From Phragmites australis (Eukaryota > Streptophyta > Magnoliopsida > Poales > Poaceae): DNA of 64,000 bases. Made by a program: the position numbers and the translations under genes. The notes beneath the pieces were generated by a model that was not told the DNA's origin, made no database searches, and worked only from the letters and a program-made list of their open reading frames with translations. The stretch lies in assembly GCF_958298935.1 (NCBI RefSeq), contig NC_084921.1:49897001-49961000 (forward strand), in the 5' to 3' direction. Below are positions 22,751 to 35,607 of this stretch, in pieces (the first letter of the stretch is position 1; every line of letters begins with the position of its first letter).

Positions 22751-25700
22751 ATGGCCCGATCTATGGTAATCACTGAGTCTCGTTCTGAGGACCCCGATCA
22801 CCACGTGATGTTCGTCATGGGGTACGAACCAGATGAGCCCAGTGTGCTCTAGGTATGGGACACCGAATCAGAGTCCGAAGGCTCCGAGGCTCAACGGGAG
22901 GTTTGCATGATAGTTTATGCAACGGGGGCCAGTAGAGGCTCCTGTGTCCTGGGTGCCAGTGATGATCCCTAGGTCACACGCCCAAAGGGGAACCGAACTA
23001 GCGTCGGACACGGGGATGCTCTGTCACAACCCTAACCACCACATCGTCGCCTGAAGGAGCCATCGCAGAGGATGCGGTCCTTGGCAGCATCGTCACCATG
23101 GTCGTCATGCTGCACAAATGCCAAGGCTCCCCCTCGTGATATGTCGTCACTTCATGCTCGGTAGCTCGATTATGAGGCCATGACGCCTACACAGAATCTG
23201 CAGACCGTGTGAATGCTTCTTAACCACCTATCGGTAGCAGTACCAGAGAGTTTGCCTGTAGCGCCATCCGCATTGAGACTGCCCGACGCCAAACTACGGC
23301 GGCAAACACCACTTCTGTCGCTATGACTGATGAAGGTCGCGATCGCTAAGAATCACGGCAGCCCACACGATAGGAAAGATCTCGTCCTCCCACGATAACG
23401 GGAAGCGCTCGGAGACCCCCGCCGCATCAGGACAGCCAACCCCCTGACCAGCGTGACTCTTTGCACCAACGCGATCTCCGCAACGTGATACAGAGCCAGG
23501 TGGCCACCCGAGAGCAGGAGGATTGCGCCTGGTGAGAGTAGGAAAAAGGCAAGCAGCCCTACCACTTCCTCCTCCACATAGGGAGGCATCAGATTTCCAC
23601 GTCCCCTCCCTATGACAGTGTGACCGTTGTCTCTCTCCCTGAGCACACACTGTCGCCCATTTGCGGGTGACTCCCTATTACGGAACGGGGTGTAACGCTC
23701 TATCAGCGCTGGCAGGACAAGTTTCGGCTGGTCTTAGCCAAAAAGTACGATGGCTCGACCAACCTCAAGGAGTTCCTGTAGATCTACATCACCATAGTGT
23801 AGACCACGGGAGGCCACGGGAAAGTCATGGCCAACTACTTCTCGACCGCCTTGACCGGTTTAGCTTGGTCCTGGCTTATGAACCTCCCACGTGAGTAGGT
23901 CCGCTTCTAGAAGGATCTGTGCGACCAGTTTGTCACCAACTTCTAGGGGACCTATGCCTGACCTGGGGTCAAGCACGACCTGTACCAAGATAGGCAGCGA
24001 TAAGGTGAGTCGTTGAGAGACTTCATCTGGCGCTTCACTGAGTGCCGAAACACCATGCCAAGGATCACGAGTGAATCCGTGGCCATAGCATTCAAGAGAG
24101 GGCCAAAGACCAAAAAATGGTCAAGAAGCTGGCCACCAAGGAAATCCGAAGCACTACCAAACTCTTCAAGTTCGCAAACAAGTGAGCACAGGCCGCTGAG
24201 GCCCGAGAGTATCAGATTGACGCTAGGTCACGGCCGACCTTCAACCAACCCGCCTCCTCCAAAGGGGTCGGCCGAAAAGAGAAAAAGAAGAATAAACGCA
24301 AGGAAGGACTACCCGACGTCATGACGGTCGAACAGAATGGCCAACTGCGCTGACACTTTGAGAAAAAAGGAGAGGAAGAAGGGTCATGGCTACTTCCCAA
24401 TCCACCGCATAGATGCCCACGACCTGACCAAGTGTAAGTCGTGCGGGACATCATCGACAAGGAGCTTGGAGAGTGTAAATCCAGACACGGCAAGGATGGT
24501 GAGAATGGGGCCGACCCCGAACAGTCGATGCTAGGGTATCAGTAGACCGATCACATGGTACACCACATTTTCGAGGGCGCCACTACATATTTCTCGAATA
24601 GGGAATACAAGTCGGTGGTCCAGGAGGTGTGGGCGACCACGTCGGATTCAAGCCCATGTCTGAAGTGGTCGGAGGTGCCCCTTACCTTCAGTCAGGCCGA
24701 CCACCCCACGAGTATTAAGGGACATGGTTGCTACCCTATTGTGGTTGAACCCACCGTTTAGAACATCCAACTTGGTCACGTGCTGATCGATGGATGGAGC
24801 TCCATCAACTTCCCTTTCGTCGACGCGTTGAACACCCTACAAATCCCAAGGAGCGTATTGAAAATCGTCTCCCCCTTCTTTGGGATTATCCCAAGCTCTT
24901 CGGCTAAGCCCTTGGGGTAGGTCGAGCTGTCCATCACCTTCGGCTCACCAAGTAACTTTAGGACCGAAAATGTCTTGTTTGATGTAGCAGACTTTGGGAT
25001 CGCTTATAACGTGATCCTGGGGCAACTAACAATGGCCCAGTTTATGGCAATCGCCCACTACGTGTATCAGCCGATTAAAATCCCTGGTCCGACCGAGGCC
25101 ATCACCATCTTTGGCATCGCAAAGACGGTCATACATTGTGACAAGAGGAGCCTTGACATGGTCAAGCTAACTCTTATGTCGCAGCCAGAGAATGCTATGC
25201 CTAGTGGTCGCCCAGTGAAGGTTCACGTCGCCACCAGGCAGGACGAGCGGCTCAAGGCAGTATGCCTTGACGACTCCGACTCGACTAGGATGGTCTAGAT
25301 ATGGGCTGACCTGGACCCCAAATAGGAACTCGTGCTCACCACTTTCCTCTGGGCCAATATGGATGTCTTTTCATGGAGTTTGTCTGATATTTTCGGAGTC
25401 CCTAAGGACGTGATCAAGCACAAGTTGTCAATGCAACCTGACGCACGACCAGTTAAACAAAAATCGTGTTGGTTCGCAGCCGACCGAAAGTAAGCACTTC
25501 GTAAGGTGGTTGACAAGTTCCTGAAAGCAGGCTTCATTTGAGAATACAGCACCCAGAGTGGCTTGCTAACCCATTCATGATTCAAAAACACAATGGTAAG
25601 TGAAAGATATGCGTCGATTTCACCGAACTCAACAAGGCGTACCCAAAAGATCTCTTCTCTTTATCCCGGATTGACCAACTTGTTGACTCAACCACTAACA

Positions 25701-28374
25701 ACTATATTCTAAGCTTCTTAGATGCCCGTTCGAGGTACTACCAGATTAACATGTATAGGGAAGATGAGAAGACTGCTTTTGTGACACCCCTTCAAGGTAT
25801 TTTGCTATGTAAAAATGCCTTTTAGTTTAAAAAGCGCCGGTGCCATGTACCATCGTTGTATTTAGCTCATTCTTTGACCACAGCTCGTTAGAAACATTGA
25901 GGCGTATGTTAATGATGTGGTCGTAAGGAGTAGAATCAGGGACAACCTGGTCACAGACCTCCAGGAAACGTTCGACAACCTTCAGAAGTACCGCATGAAG
26001 CTAGACCCTGAGAAGTGCATGTTTGGAGTCCCATCAAGGAAATTGCGCGGACTCCTTATTTTCATTCGAGGAATAGAGGCAAACCCTGACAAGATTCGAG
26101 CCATCAACTGGATGAAATCCTTGACTAGGCTAAAAGAAGTCCATAAACTAATAGGATGTGTGGCAGCATTAAGCAGATTCATCCAAAGGCTGGGAGAGGG
26201 GTTTTCACTCTTCAATCTCTTGAAGACGAGCGACCACTTCCGGTGGACCCCAGAAGCAGGAACGGCCCTCCAAGATCTAAAAAGGTACCTCTTCTCCCCT
26301 CCTATACTGACCGCACCTTAACCAGACGAGGAACTCTTGCTCTATGTTGCAGCTACCCCATAGGTCACGAGCGTGATACTGGTCATCGAGCGAGAAGATC
26401 TTCAGCGATTAGTGTACTATATCAGTGAGGTCCTACACAACGTGAAGGCTCGGTACCCATAGGCTCAAAAGCTTCTATACACCATTATGATGGCCTCTTA
26501 CAAGCTCAGACACTACTTCCAGACCCACAAAATCAAGTTAATCTCCTCGCTCTCGATTAGAGAAATTCTCCATAATAGGGATGCAGCAGAAAGAATAGCA
26601 AAGTGGGCAGTGGAGCTCAGGGAGTTCGATCTCCAGTTCATCCTATGGATGGCTATCAAGTCCTAGACACTGGTCGATTTTGTGACAGAGTGGTCATCCT
26701 TTGAGCCTGAGCAGTACAACGACTAGAGGTAGACAAGCACGAGACCGTGCACTTTGACGGATCATTCACGCTGAAGGGAGAGGGGATTGGAGTGGTCCTG
26801 ACCTCACCAATCGGTGACCTCCTCAGACACGTAGTTCAATTATATTTTCAAACCACTAACAATATTGTGGAATACGAGGGCCTATTGTCTGGAATGCGAG
26901 CAGTCTCCGCACTTGGGATTAAATGTCTGTTAGCGACATTGGACTCACTATTGGTTGTTAATCAAGTGCATAAAGAGTTTCAGTACTATGATCTGATAAT
27001 GGCGGTATACCTCGCCGAAGTGCATAAGACTAGAGCGATGTTTTTTCACTTTCGAAGTCAAGCACATACCTCGCAAGGACAACTTTCTAGCTGATGAGCT
27101 GGCCCGTCTAGCTTCTTGCGAACCAATCCTGGTCGGAATCTTTGAAGAAAGACTCACACGACCATCCACCACGGTTTTAGACCAAGGTGAAGGGAATGCT
27201 CCGCTTGGAAACAGAGCACTAGAGGCAACACCTTTGGAGGCAACACCTCCTTCGGTGCCGTCGACCTCAGGTGGCCATCATGTGGTCACCTTGCTCGATT
27301 CAGGTACGATCTGGATGGGTCAGATCTTGAACTACCTTAGAATCAAGGAATCTCTGATGGTGATGCATCAACAGAAAAGGTCTCACGGCAGGCCCGTAGA
27401 TACTCCCTGGTAGAGGGACGCCTTTACCGTCGGGGAAGCAACGAACCTTTATTGAAATGTTTCACTCAGGAAGAGAAGAGCACATTGCTCTCTCATATCC
27501 ATGGAGACATATGTGGTAACTACGCTTCGTATCACACTCTAGTCGGAAAAGCATTCTGGCAATGATTTTATTGGTCCACTGCCCTCTAGGATGCTTGCGA
27601 GCTGGTGAGAAACGGTGCAATTCATGTCAATACCATGGCCAACAAACCAACCTACCTACCCAAGCACTGTAAACTACTCTCTGGGGGCTCAATATCGTGG
27701 GACCATTCCCTAAAGCTCTAGGCAATTCTAAATTCCTGTTCATGGTAGTCGATAAATTCACCAAGTGGATAGATGCCAAGCCTCTCAGGGGTTGGTAAAG
27801 TGGTTTGGCAATCCAAATCGCATAATTACGGACAATAGAATTCAGTTCGCCAGTATTGCTTTGCAAGACTACTACGAAGTGATCGGTACCAAAGTTTGCT
27901 ATACGTCAGTGGCACACCCACATAGCAATAGACATGTCAAAAGGGCAAATGGGATGATACTGCAAGGGATCAAAACTTGGGTCTTTAATTAGATTAAAAG
28001 CTATTCAAGACGCTAGCTGGAAGAACTACCCACAATAATCTGGTCGCTGCGAATGACTCCCAGTAGGGTACGGTCGTGACCCCTTTCTTCCTTGTTTTTA
28101 GCGCAGAGGCAATGCTTCTCTCCGAGATCACCTTTCAATTACCTCGAGTAGCCAACTACTTGGACAATGACCAAGTGGTGCGATGAGAGGATGATGTAAA
28201 CCTGATCGAAGAGTTCTGTGAGCGTGCTCTAATTAGAGGTGCGCAATATTAGCAAAGCCTCAGACGCTATCACAACCGCAAGGTGCTAGAGCAGAGACTG
28301 GTCGTAGGTGATCTCGTCCTTAGGCAAATTCAGAATAAGGCTGATCGGAATAAACTCTCCCCCAAATAGAAAGG
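22751..28374 (+). pseudogene. Gypsy gag-pol, decayed (integrase continues at 34767)
   Basis: ATG 22751 (MARSMVITESRSEDPDHHVM) opens gag. The gag core is at 23740-24180 (KYDGSTNLKEFL, TALTGLAWSWLMNLP, ESLRDFIWRFTECRN). A protease-like stretch VLIDGWSSINF lies near 24780, with Trp where a second Gly is usual. Reverse transcriptase runs at about 25430-26310, with LDARSRYYQINMYRE near 25720 and the catalytic box as YVNDVVV near 25905 (second residue pair altered from YVDD). RNase H is at 26747-27110 (MHFDGSFTLKGEGIGVVL). Integrase spans about 27480-28374 (WFGNPNRIITDNRIQFAS, TSVAHPHSN) and is cut by the Copia insertion; its C-terminal part resumes at 34767. Dozens of stops and shifts show it is dead; the altered RT box also removes a catalytic Asp. 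Confidence 0.9.
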
Positions 28375-29975
28375 TGTAGTGAAAATGGCTCTATTAAGCC
28401 ATGATTGTGATTTTGGTGATTAATGACAACATAGTCAATAGGACTAATATATTTGTCAAGAATATATGTTAGTAGGTCTCATGGATACAATACATAAAGA
28501 AGCCACCGCAGCCGGGATAAAGTTTGATTGAATTGGAGAAGTCCCAGGAGAAATGAACTCACCGGATGGTTCGGTGCTCTGGGTGTTGAACTCACCGGAG
28601 CATATTTGGAAAAGGGGAGAGAGGCCTAAAGCCTTCACCGGAAGGTCCGGTGATCAGAGAAGACACACACCGAAGTATTTTGTCCAGAGAAGGCTGCAAC
28701 CATTGAAGTTAAAGATTAAAACACCGGATGGTCCGGTGATCAAAGTGTTGCACACATCGAACAATGTGCAAAGAGGCAAAATGAAGTCTAATGCATCGGA
28801 TGGTGCGGTGATGAAGGTTGTGCACACCGGAGCATTATTTCCTGAGAGGGTTGCATTGGCTTGGTTGGCTGAAGTCAACTCACCGGATAGTCCGGTGCTG
28901 AAGTGATGTGCACCGGATGCTTACACCGAAGCAGTTTACACTGAGAAGAAGAAAAAGCTCGGATGGCTCAGGATAACTACTGGATAGTCCAGTGATATTT
29001 ATGAAGTATACACCAGTGTGTTCGTTGTTCACAAAGGCTAGAGTGGGGTTCTAACTGCTAGTTTGTGAGAGTATACTCACCGGATGATCCAGTGTTAGTA
29101 CTATTGTTCTCACCGGATCATCCGGTGTTAACAACTTTTCTGAGCCATTGGGTTAACGGCTATTGTGTGGATTTGAGGTTATAAATACCCCTCCACTCAA
29201 TCATTTGAAGCAGTGGCGTGCTACTGGAGTCCAGAGAAGTTCATGTACACATGAAAAGACATCTAAGCCACCAAAGTGCTTAAAGTGATTATCTAAGATG
29301 ATTAAGCACAAGATTAGTGAGTTATTAGTGCTCATAGGCTTAGAGAGAGTGTTGCTAGGTGATTGTTTCCTAGAGAGTGGATCAAGGAGTGATCCAATCT
29401 TGTACCAAGTGGTACGCCGATACCTTGGAGTCTTGTTGACTAGCTGACAAGCTTGTTGACTCTCTGACTTGGTGTGGAGCAGCGACAAGGTAATTGTGCG
29501 GGGACGCGGAGACCCTTTCCTTAGTGGCTCAAGCTTTGAAGTGATCACAGCGGCAAGAAACCGGAAGAGAGGCTAGTGGTGAGACCTTGCCTTGGTGACT
29601 TAGTAATTCATCCGGGTGGAGGCCTTGTCTTTGTGACTTGGTGACTCAAGAGCCGAGGTGCTGACCGAAAGCATATCATTTGTGAAGCTCCAACGTTGAC
29701 TAGGGGTGGCATTCATGCTATCGATACAATGAGAAAAAAAATCCTTGTACTAAGTTTGCTCTCTCTACCTTATTTACGTTTCCACATTTACATTCTTGCA
29801 ATTTACCTTCTTAGATAGGTTGCAAGTGCTTTGATCTGTAGAGTATATATATTAAATAAACCTAGAGCATATTTAGATAGAATTTGATATAAGTTTATCT
29901 TATGTTGTTTTTGAAGCTAAAATAGTTCTAAGTGTTCTAATTCACCCTCCCCTTAAGACGTCACCGATCCTTTCA
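28375..29975 (+). repeat. 5' LTR of the gag-only Copia element, palindrome-rich
   Basis: 1,601 bp, TG at 28375 to CA at 29975. TATA box TATAAATA at 29180-29187. It holds several 17-bp near-palindromes of the form CACCGGATnnTCCGGTG-like: 28560-28576, 28636-28652, 28722-28738, 28794-28810, 28881-28897, 29078-29094, 29111-29127. About 165 bp near its start are missing in the 3' copy. Confidence 0.88.
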
Positions 29976-29977
29976 AT

Positions 29978-29989
29978 TGGTATCAGAGC
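29978..29989 (+). other. Primer-binding site (initiator Met tRNA type)
   Basis: TGGTATCAGAGC two bases after the LTR end matches the primer site of most plant Copia elements. Confidence 0.9.
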
Positions 29990-30132
29990 TAGGGTTCACA
30001 CCTAGCTCTACAATTTATGTTAGAGCTTCACACCTTTCACAAGGTTTCGTCAATTTAAGTGGCATTGAGCCCTAGTTTTATTGTGATCAGTTGGGCTCGA
30101 CCACCTAGTGAGTTGTGACATTTGGGGTTGGG

Positions 30133-32220
30133 ATGGATTCATATAGTGCTCCACTTTTCGATGGCACAATTTTTCCCTGGTGGAAAATTCTAATGACTTG
30201 TTATTTATAAGCTCGATGGTTGGATGTTTGGAGAGTAAGCGAGGAATGGATGAGACCTTACATCACTAATAAGGAGAGGCAATTAGATGCATTGGCAAGA
30301 GTATCCTGTTATCATCTATATGTGTTAATGCATTTAATCGTGTTTATTCTCTCACCAGTGCACAAGATATTTGGATTAGTCTCATTGAAATACATGAAGG
30401 CACAATGGATATGCGCAATGAGAAACATCATGTGCTGGTTACTAAGCTCAATGACATCATGCAATTACCCCATGAAAGTGCCAATGATATGTACTCATGT
30501 TTGAATATTCTTGTTAATGAGATCAATGAATTAGGTTTGACGCTAATTGAAGATGATCAATTGGTGAGAAGAATATTTTAAGCTCTTCTTCTGAAGTATA
30601 AGTTGATAGTCTCTATCATCTACGACAACAATAACATCAAGAAAATGACTACAAGTCAAGTGCCCGGTAAGATCACCGCCCATGACATGACAATGAAGAT
30701 AGGGGTAGAAGCTTCTTCCTCATTCGACATCAAAAACCTTACTCTTACAATCAAGCAACTCAATGCCAACACATGAAGGCAAAGATAAGGAGACAAGAGT
30801 AAGAATCAAGCTCAAGCGAAGATGATGACGATCAAGATGAAGAGACCTATGAAGAAGATGAGCAAAGCACCTCAAACGATGAAGAGATGGATCCCGAAGT
30901 CACCAAGCTCATCTCACAAGTGGAGAAGAATATCAAGAAGATAAATGCCAAGATTGATCATCCAATCTCCATTGAAGATTTGGTCAACACAATTGATCAT
31001 ATTAAGAAGGAGAAGAAGAATAACAAGAAGAGGGAGACAAGGGGAAGAGCCAATGCACTTGTTAGCTTAGGAAAATGGATGAGTGATGATGAAGATTCAA
31101 GCTCAAGTGATGAGAGCATCACCATCCATTCCTCTAAGAGAAGCTATTCCTAAAAGTCGTCATCACACAACTCATCATCGTGCAAGTCATCTCACAAGTG
31201 TCTTATAGCTAAAGGTATGGATAGCGATGTAAGTGATGATGAATCTGATGAGGATTCTTCCTCCTATGATGAACTCATTCATTTGATCAATGAGGAACAA
31301 AGGGCCCTTAAGAAACAATCAAAAGAGCTTAAGAAATTCAATGCACTTAATGGCATTTATGCTACCTTTGTTTCTAATTATAAACAATTATTGAAAAAAT
31401 CAATTTGCTAAAAAAGGAGCATAAAGAGCTTAAACCTAAATTTGAGTGCATTGAATCACAAACTAAGGTCCCTTTGAAGTAATCTATCTCTTTATTTAAT
31501 TTCAATCCTAAGGTGGATGCTTCTACTTCTTGAGATGATTTAATTGCTTTATCTAGCTCATCCTTTTACAATAAGATTTGTGTTAAGAATATTGTTGTAG
31601 AATCATCTAACAACCTTATTTCACAAGAGAATGATGAGCTTAAGCAAGAATTAGACAAGCTTAAGAAAGACTTGGCGAGTTTAAAGGTAAAATGACATGT
31701 CGAACCTTCTCAAGATAACTGTGCTTTCATGGTGAAGAAGCTTGCGAAGGGGTTCACCATAACATGCTTCAAATGCCATTAAGAAGGCCACAAGTTCTTC
31801 CAATACAAACAAGTGAAGAAGCAGACCAAGGAGAAGAAGAAGATGATGAACCTCTCCAATAAGACCTTTAACCTCTACACCAAGCTCAGCTACAAGACCA
31901 AAATCAAGAGCAACCACTATAAGCTCAAGAAGAACGATAATGGCAAAATGATTGCACACATGGTTGGAAGAAAGGACCGGGGGTGGAAACAACCCATTTG
32001 GGTACATAAGGAAGTCATCACTAACATGAAGGAGCCCCAATCAGTTTGGATTCCAAAGAAGACTTAGCTTGAAGCGGCTATGGGGATTTGGAGACTTGGC
32101 TCGCAAGATGAAGTGAAGGTTCAAGCAAAGAAGCTAAGTATACAAGATGGACGCATTGATGAAGATCATGATCATCACATACTTAAATCCCCATCTAAAG
32201 GTAAAAGAGGTAAATGGTAG
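30133..32220 (+). pseudogene. Copia/Sirevirus gag-like polyprotein, decayed
   Basis: ATG 30133 begins MDSYSAPLFDGTIFPWWK, the usual Copia gag opening, then DVWRVSEEWMRPYIT and QLDALARVS (UBN2-like gag core, to about 30500). A long charged region follows: SQVEKNIKKINAKID (30917), acidic patches DDEDSSSSDES (31084) and DDESDEDSSS (31230), and coiled-coil-like EEQRALKKQSKELKKFN. A zinc knuckle reads CFKCH, then EGHKFFQ near 31764-31805, lacking the last Cys. It ends GKRGKW at TAG 32218-32220. Several stops split it. Length and charge pattern fit a Sirevirus gag. Confidence 0.8.
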
Positions 32221-32975
32221 CTAGATTTATATTCATGTGTTTTGTTTTGCTTCTAGCTTATTTGCCTTTTCTATGATTGCATATGCTTATTTCAATTTAT
32301 TGCAATGTCTAGTGTAGATTTTCATATGGTAGGTTGCTTGTGTTTATCTCTAACCTATGAACAACCTACATGGTTTATTAGTTATAGGTTTATTTTATGA
32401 CACTAGTTTTTACAATTGGTATCTTTTATACGCCATGATCCAATCTATAGGATAAATCCCCATTATTATTAATAACAATTGCATACATATCTCACAAGTA
32501 TTCAACACTTGTATGAATATATTTAGGGGAGCATATCCTATAGGTTGTGATTTTGAAACTAACATGTGTTTCTAGTGACATCTTTTGTAGTCTCATAGAG
32601 TAATCAAAATGTCTCCGGAGGTATGCAATGTTTAAATGCTTCAATTGGTATCATTATCAAATATTTTATTTATTTAAGCTATCTCCATACATAATATAGC
32701 TTAAACTTCCTATCTTGATATATTATCTAGTTATGCATATATTTCTTTTTCATCATATGTATGCACACATATAGAGCGAGTTTAGACTATATTATGTGAG
32801 TTTCATAAATTATGATCCATGTGCTTTCATAGCCTATAATTGATATCATTTAGTTGTAGTGATATCCATACAATTTGTATCCTTTTATTAGATCATGATT
32901 TGTGAAGCTCTTTTACGTGTGCTCTAATTTTCCCCCTTGAGTTCAACATGTGTTTACAACCCTTTTTAGAAGATT
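32221..32975. other. Non-coding internal region of the gag-only Copia element
   Basis: AT-rich, no coding content, no pol domain visible. It occupies the place where protease, integrase and reverse transcriptase would be in a complete element. Confidence 0.6.
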
Positions 32976-33330
32976 GTTGACAAAGGGGGAGAAGTTTAAT
33001 GACCAAAGAAAGATGAAAGCAAGATAAACAATACGGGGAGATTGTAGCAACAAGCGAGACATCTAGGAATACCGAAGTTGACAAAGGGGGAGAAGAAAAG
33101 ATGCTAGACGGCTAGATTGATAAAAGAGAAGCTCTTACATAGGTCGTTCAAGGGAGATAGGGGCAATGAAGAAAGGGATAGCCACAACAAAGGGGGACTA
33201 AGTGGTAAGAACATGTATCCAAGCAATGTAGTAAGATTTTGTGCTTGCTTATGATCTTTACATTTGGTATAATTTATTATTTGCCACTTACTTTAGTTAT
33301 GTTGTTATCAAGCACCAAAAATAGAGAGAT
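32976..33330 (+). promoter_or_regulatory. Multiple polypurine tracts before the 3' LTR
   Basis: Three tracts around ACAAAGGGGGA occur at 32981-32993, 33081-33100 and 33187-33196. The first two share TTGACAAAGGGGGAGAAG. Repeated polypurine tracts upstream of the 3' LTR are characteristic of Sireviruses. Confidence 0.7.
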
Positions 33331-34766
33331 TGTAGAAAAAATGGCCCCATTATCCATGATTTGAATCACCGGAGCATATTTGGCAAAGGGAAAAGAGGCC
33401 TGAAGACCTCACTGGAAGGTCTGGTGATCAGAGAAGACACACACCGGAGCATTTTGTCCAGAGAAGGTTGCAGCCATTGAAGTTAAAGATCAAAGAACCA
33501 AATGGTCTGGTGATCAAAGTGTTGCACACACTAGACAATGAATAGAACAAAGAGACAGAACAAAGTTCAACGCATTGGATGGTCCGGTGATGAAGGTTGT
33601 GCACACTGGAGCATTATTTTCAGAGAGGGTTGCATTGGCTCGATTGGCTGAAGTTAACTCACCGGATAGTCCGGTGATGAAGTAATGTGCACCGGATGCT
33701 TACACCAAAGCAATTTACATCGAGAGAAAGGAAATGTTCGGATGGCTTAGGATAACTCACTGAATAATCCGGTGATGAAGATGAAGTATACACTAGTGTG
33801 TCCGGTGTTCATAGAGGCTAGAGTGGGGTTCTAACGGCTAGTTTGTGAGAGTGTACTCACCGAATGATCCGGTGTTAGTACTATTGTTCTCACCGGACCA
33901 TCCGGTGTTAATAACTTTTCTAAGCTGTTAGGTTAACGACTAGTGCATGGGTTTGAGACTATAAATACCCCTCCACTCAGTCATTTGAAACAGTGGCGTG
34001 CTGCTGGAGTCCAGAGAAGTTCATGTACACATGAGAAGACATCCAAGCCACCAAAGTGCTTAAATTGATTATCCAAGGCAATTAAGTACAAGATTAATGA
34101 GTGATTAGTGCTTATAGACCTAGAGAGAGTGTTGCTAGGCAATTGCTGACTAGAAAGTGGATCAAGGAGTGATCCAACCTTGTACCAAGTTGTACGCCGG
34201 TATCTTGGAGTCTTAGTGACTCGCCGGCAAGCTTGTTGACCCTCCGACTTGGTGTGGAGTAGTGGAAAGCCGATTGTGCAAGGATGAGGAGACCCTTGCC
34301 TTGGTGGCTCGAGCATTGAAGTGATCACGGTGGCAAGGAACCGGAAAAGAGGTTAGTGGTGAGACCTTTCTTTGGTGGCTTGATGGCTCATCCGGGTGGA
34401 GGCCTTGTCTTTGTAACTTGGTGGTTCAAGAGCCGTGACCGGGTGCTGACCGGGAGCATATCTTTTGTGGAGCTTCAAAGTGGACTAGGGGTGGTATTTA
34501 TACCATCTATACAATGGGAAAAAAATCCTTGTGTCGAGTTTGTTCTCTCTATCTTATCTACATTTCCGCAATTACATTCTTGCAATTTACCTTCTTAGAT
34601 AGGTTGCAAGTGCTTTGATCGATAGAGTAGATACATTAGATAAACCTAGAGCATATTTAGATAGAATTTGATATAGGTTTATCTTATGTTGTTTTTTGAG
34701 TCGAAATAGTTCTAAGTGTCCTAATTCACCCCCCCCCCCTCCGTTAGAACGTCACTAATCCCTTCA
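33331..34766 (+). repeat. 3' LTR of the gag-only Copia element
   Basis: 1,436 bp, TG at 33331 to CA at 34766; homologous to 28375-29975 over its length except for a deletion of about 165 bp near the start. TATA box TATAAATA at 33960-33967. A run of 13 C near 34727-34740 precedes the end. The palindromes seen in the 5' copy are present but partly mutated. Confidence 0.88.
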
Positions 34767-35607
34767 GAAGGGCTCTACAAAGTGGTCAATGTCACTCGAC
34801 CTAGTGCTGTCAAGCTATCCATAGAGGACAGTTGTGAATTACATAACTCGGAGATGGGTCTGTTTCTCTATTTTGCAGAACCTTCTGGACGAGCGTGGAA
34901 TATAACTTGTAAGTTTTTAAAGTTAAAAAACCAGACTCTCTATTTTGCAGGATTTCACGACCAACAACAAACCCCTGCCAAAGTGGCTCTTCGATCACAA
35001 CACATGACAACAGTCGACGACCACTATGAGATCTAACGACCAGGAAGATAAAACAACCAGATGGTCAAGGGCTCTTGAACAATGTGGGATCGCTGCTCGT
35101 GCAATGTCAAAGGTACGAGCGGCTCGGGATAGCAACCATAATGCCACAAGTCCCCAATCGGGTAAGACGCTGGGTGCCTTCGAGTGACTTGTCATGCTAA
35201 GGGTTGTCTCATGCTTCGAAAGCCTAACTAACGATCAGGACTGAACAATTAGAGCCTACTCACCATGACAGTATAGGAAAAACTCTCTGGACACTCCGAA
35301 CAGTGGTTCGAATCAGACGGTCCAAAACCCGCGGGACTCCCATATGGTCTTCTAGCCATTGGCAAGGCCATCAAAAAGGGTTGGAACATTTTCATTCATG
35401 GGAAAGATATGTTACAAGCAGGTCAATTACATTTGATCAGACTAACTATCCTATTACATGCTTGTTCCTTCCCTCTCGACTCGAGTGGCTAGAGTCAGGT
35501 TGGCAGAAAGGTTCTGCCTAACTCTTGCGAATTGTAAAGATCCACTACCTCTAAGAATTCAGAAGTATATGGACCCTTACTTGCCCTATAATGAGTCGAA
35601 GAACCTC
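34767..35607 (+). pseudogene. Gypsy integrase C-terminus and pol-to-LTR spacer
   Basis: 34767-34860 reads EGLYKVVNVTRPSAVKLSIE and CELHNS, the integrase C-terminal end that matches the interrupted part at 28374. After it the frame becomes unrelated. CTCTATTTTGCAG occurs twice (34865-34877 and 34937-34949). The rest to 35607 shows no recognised coding content and lies downstream of the antisense ORF. Confidence 0.65.

Larger units (their letters stand above)
28375..34766 (+). mobile_element. Gag-only Sirevirus-like Copia element inserted in the Gypsy integrase
   Basis: Two similar LTRs (28375-29975, 33331-34766), an initiator-Met type primer site at 29978, a gag-like ORF, and multiple polypurine tracts before the 3' LTR. 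No protease, integrase or reverse transcriptase is readable in the 1.1 kb after gag, so it is non-autonomous. The gypsy coding sense is continuous across it (28374 to 34767), and the flanking pentamers are AAAGG and GAAGG, a one-mismatch target duplication. Multiple polypurine tracts and palindrome-rich LTRs are known traits of Sireviruses. Confidence 0.87.

Noticed and set aside
28375..34766. Endogenous pararetrovirus considered for reverse-transcribing elements in the window
   Set aside because: All such elements have LTRs or LINE tails and Copia, Gypsy or L1 domain order; no movement protein or coat domain seen.
35295..35330. GGTTCGAATC string considered as a tRNA T-loop
   Set aside because: No acceptor stem, D-arm or anticodon arm can be paired around it.
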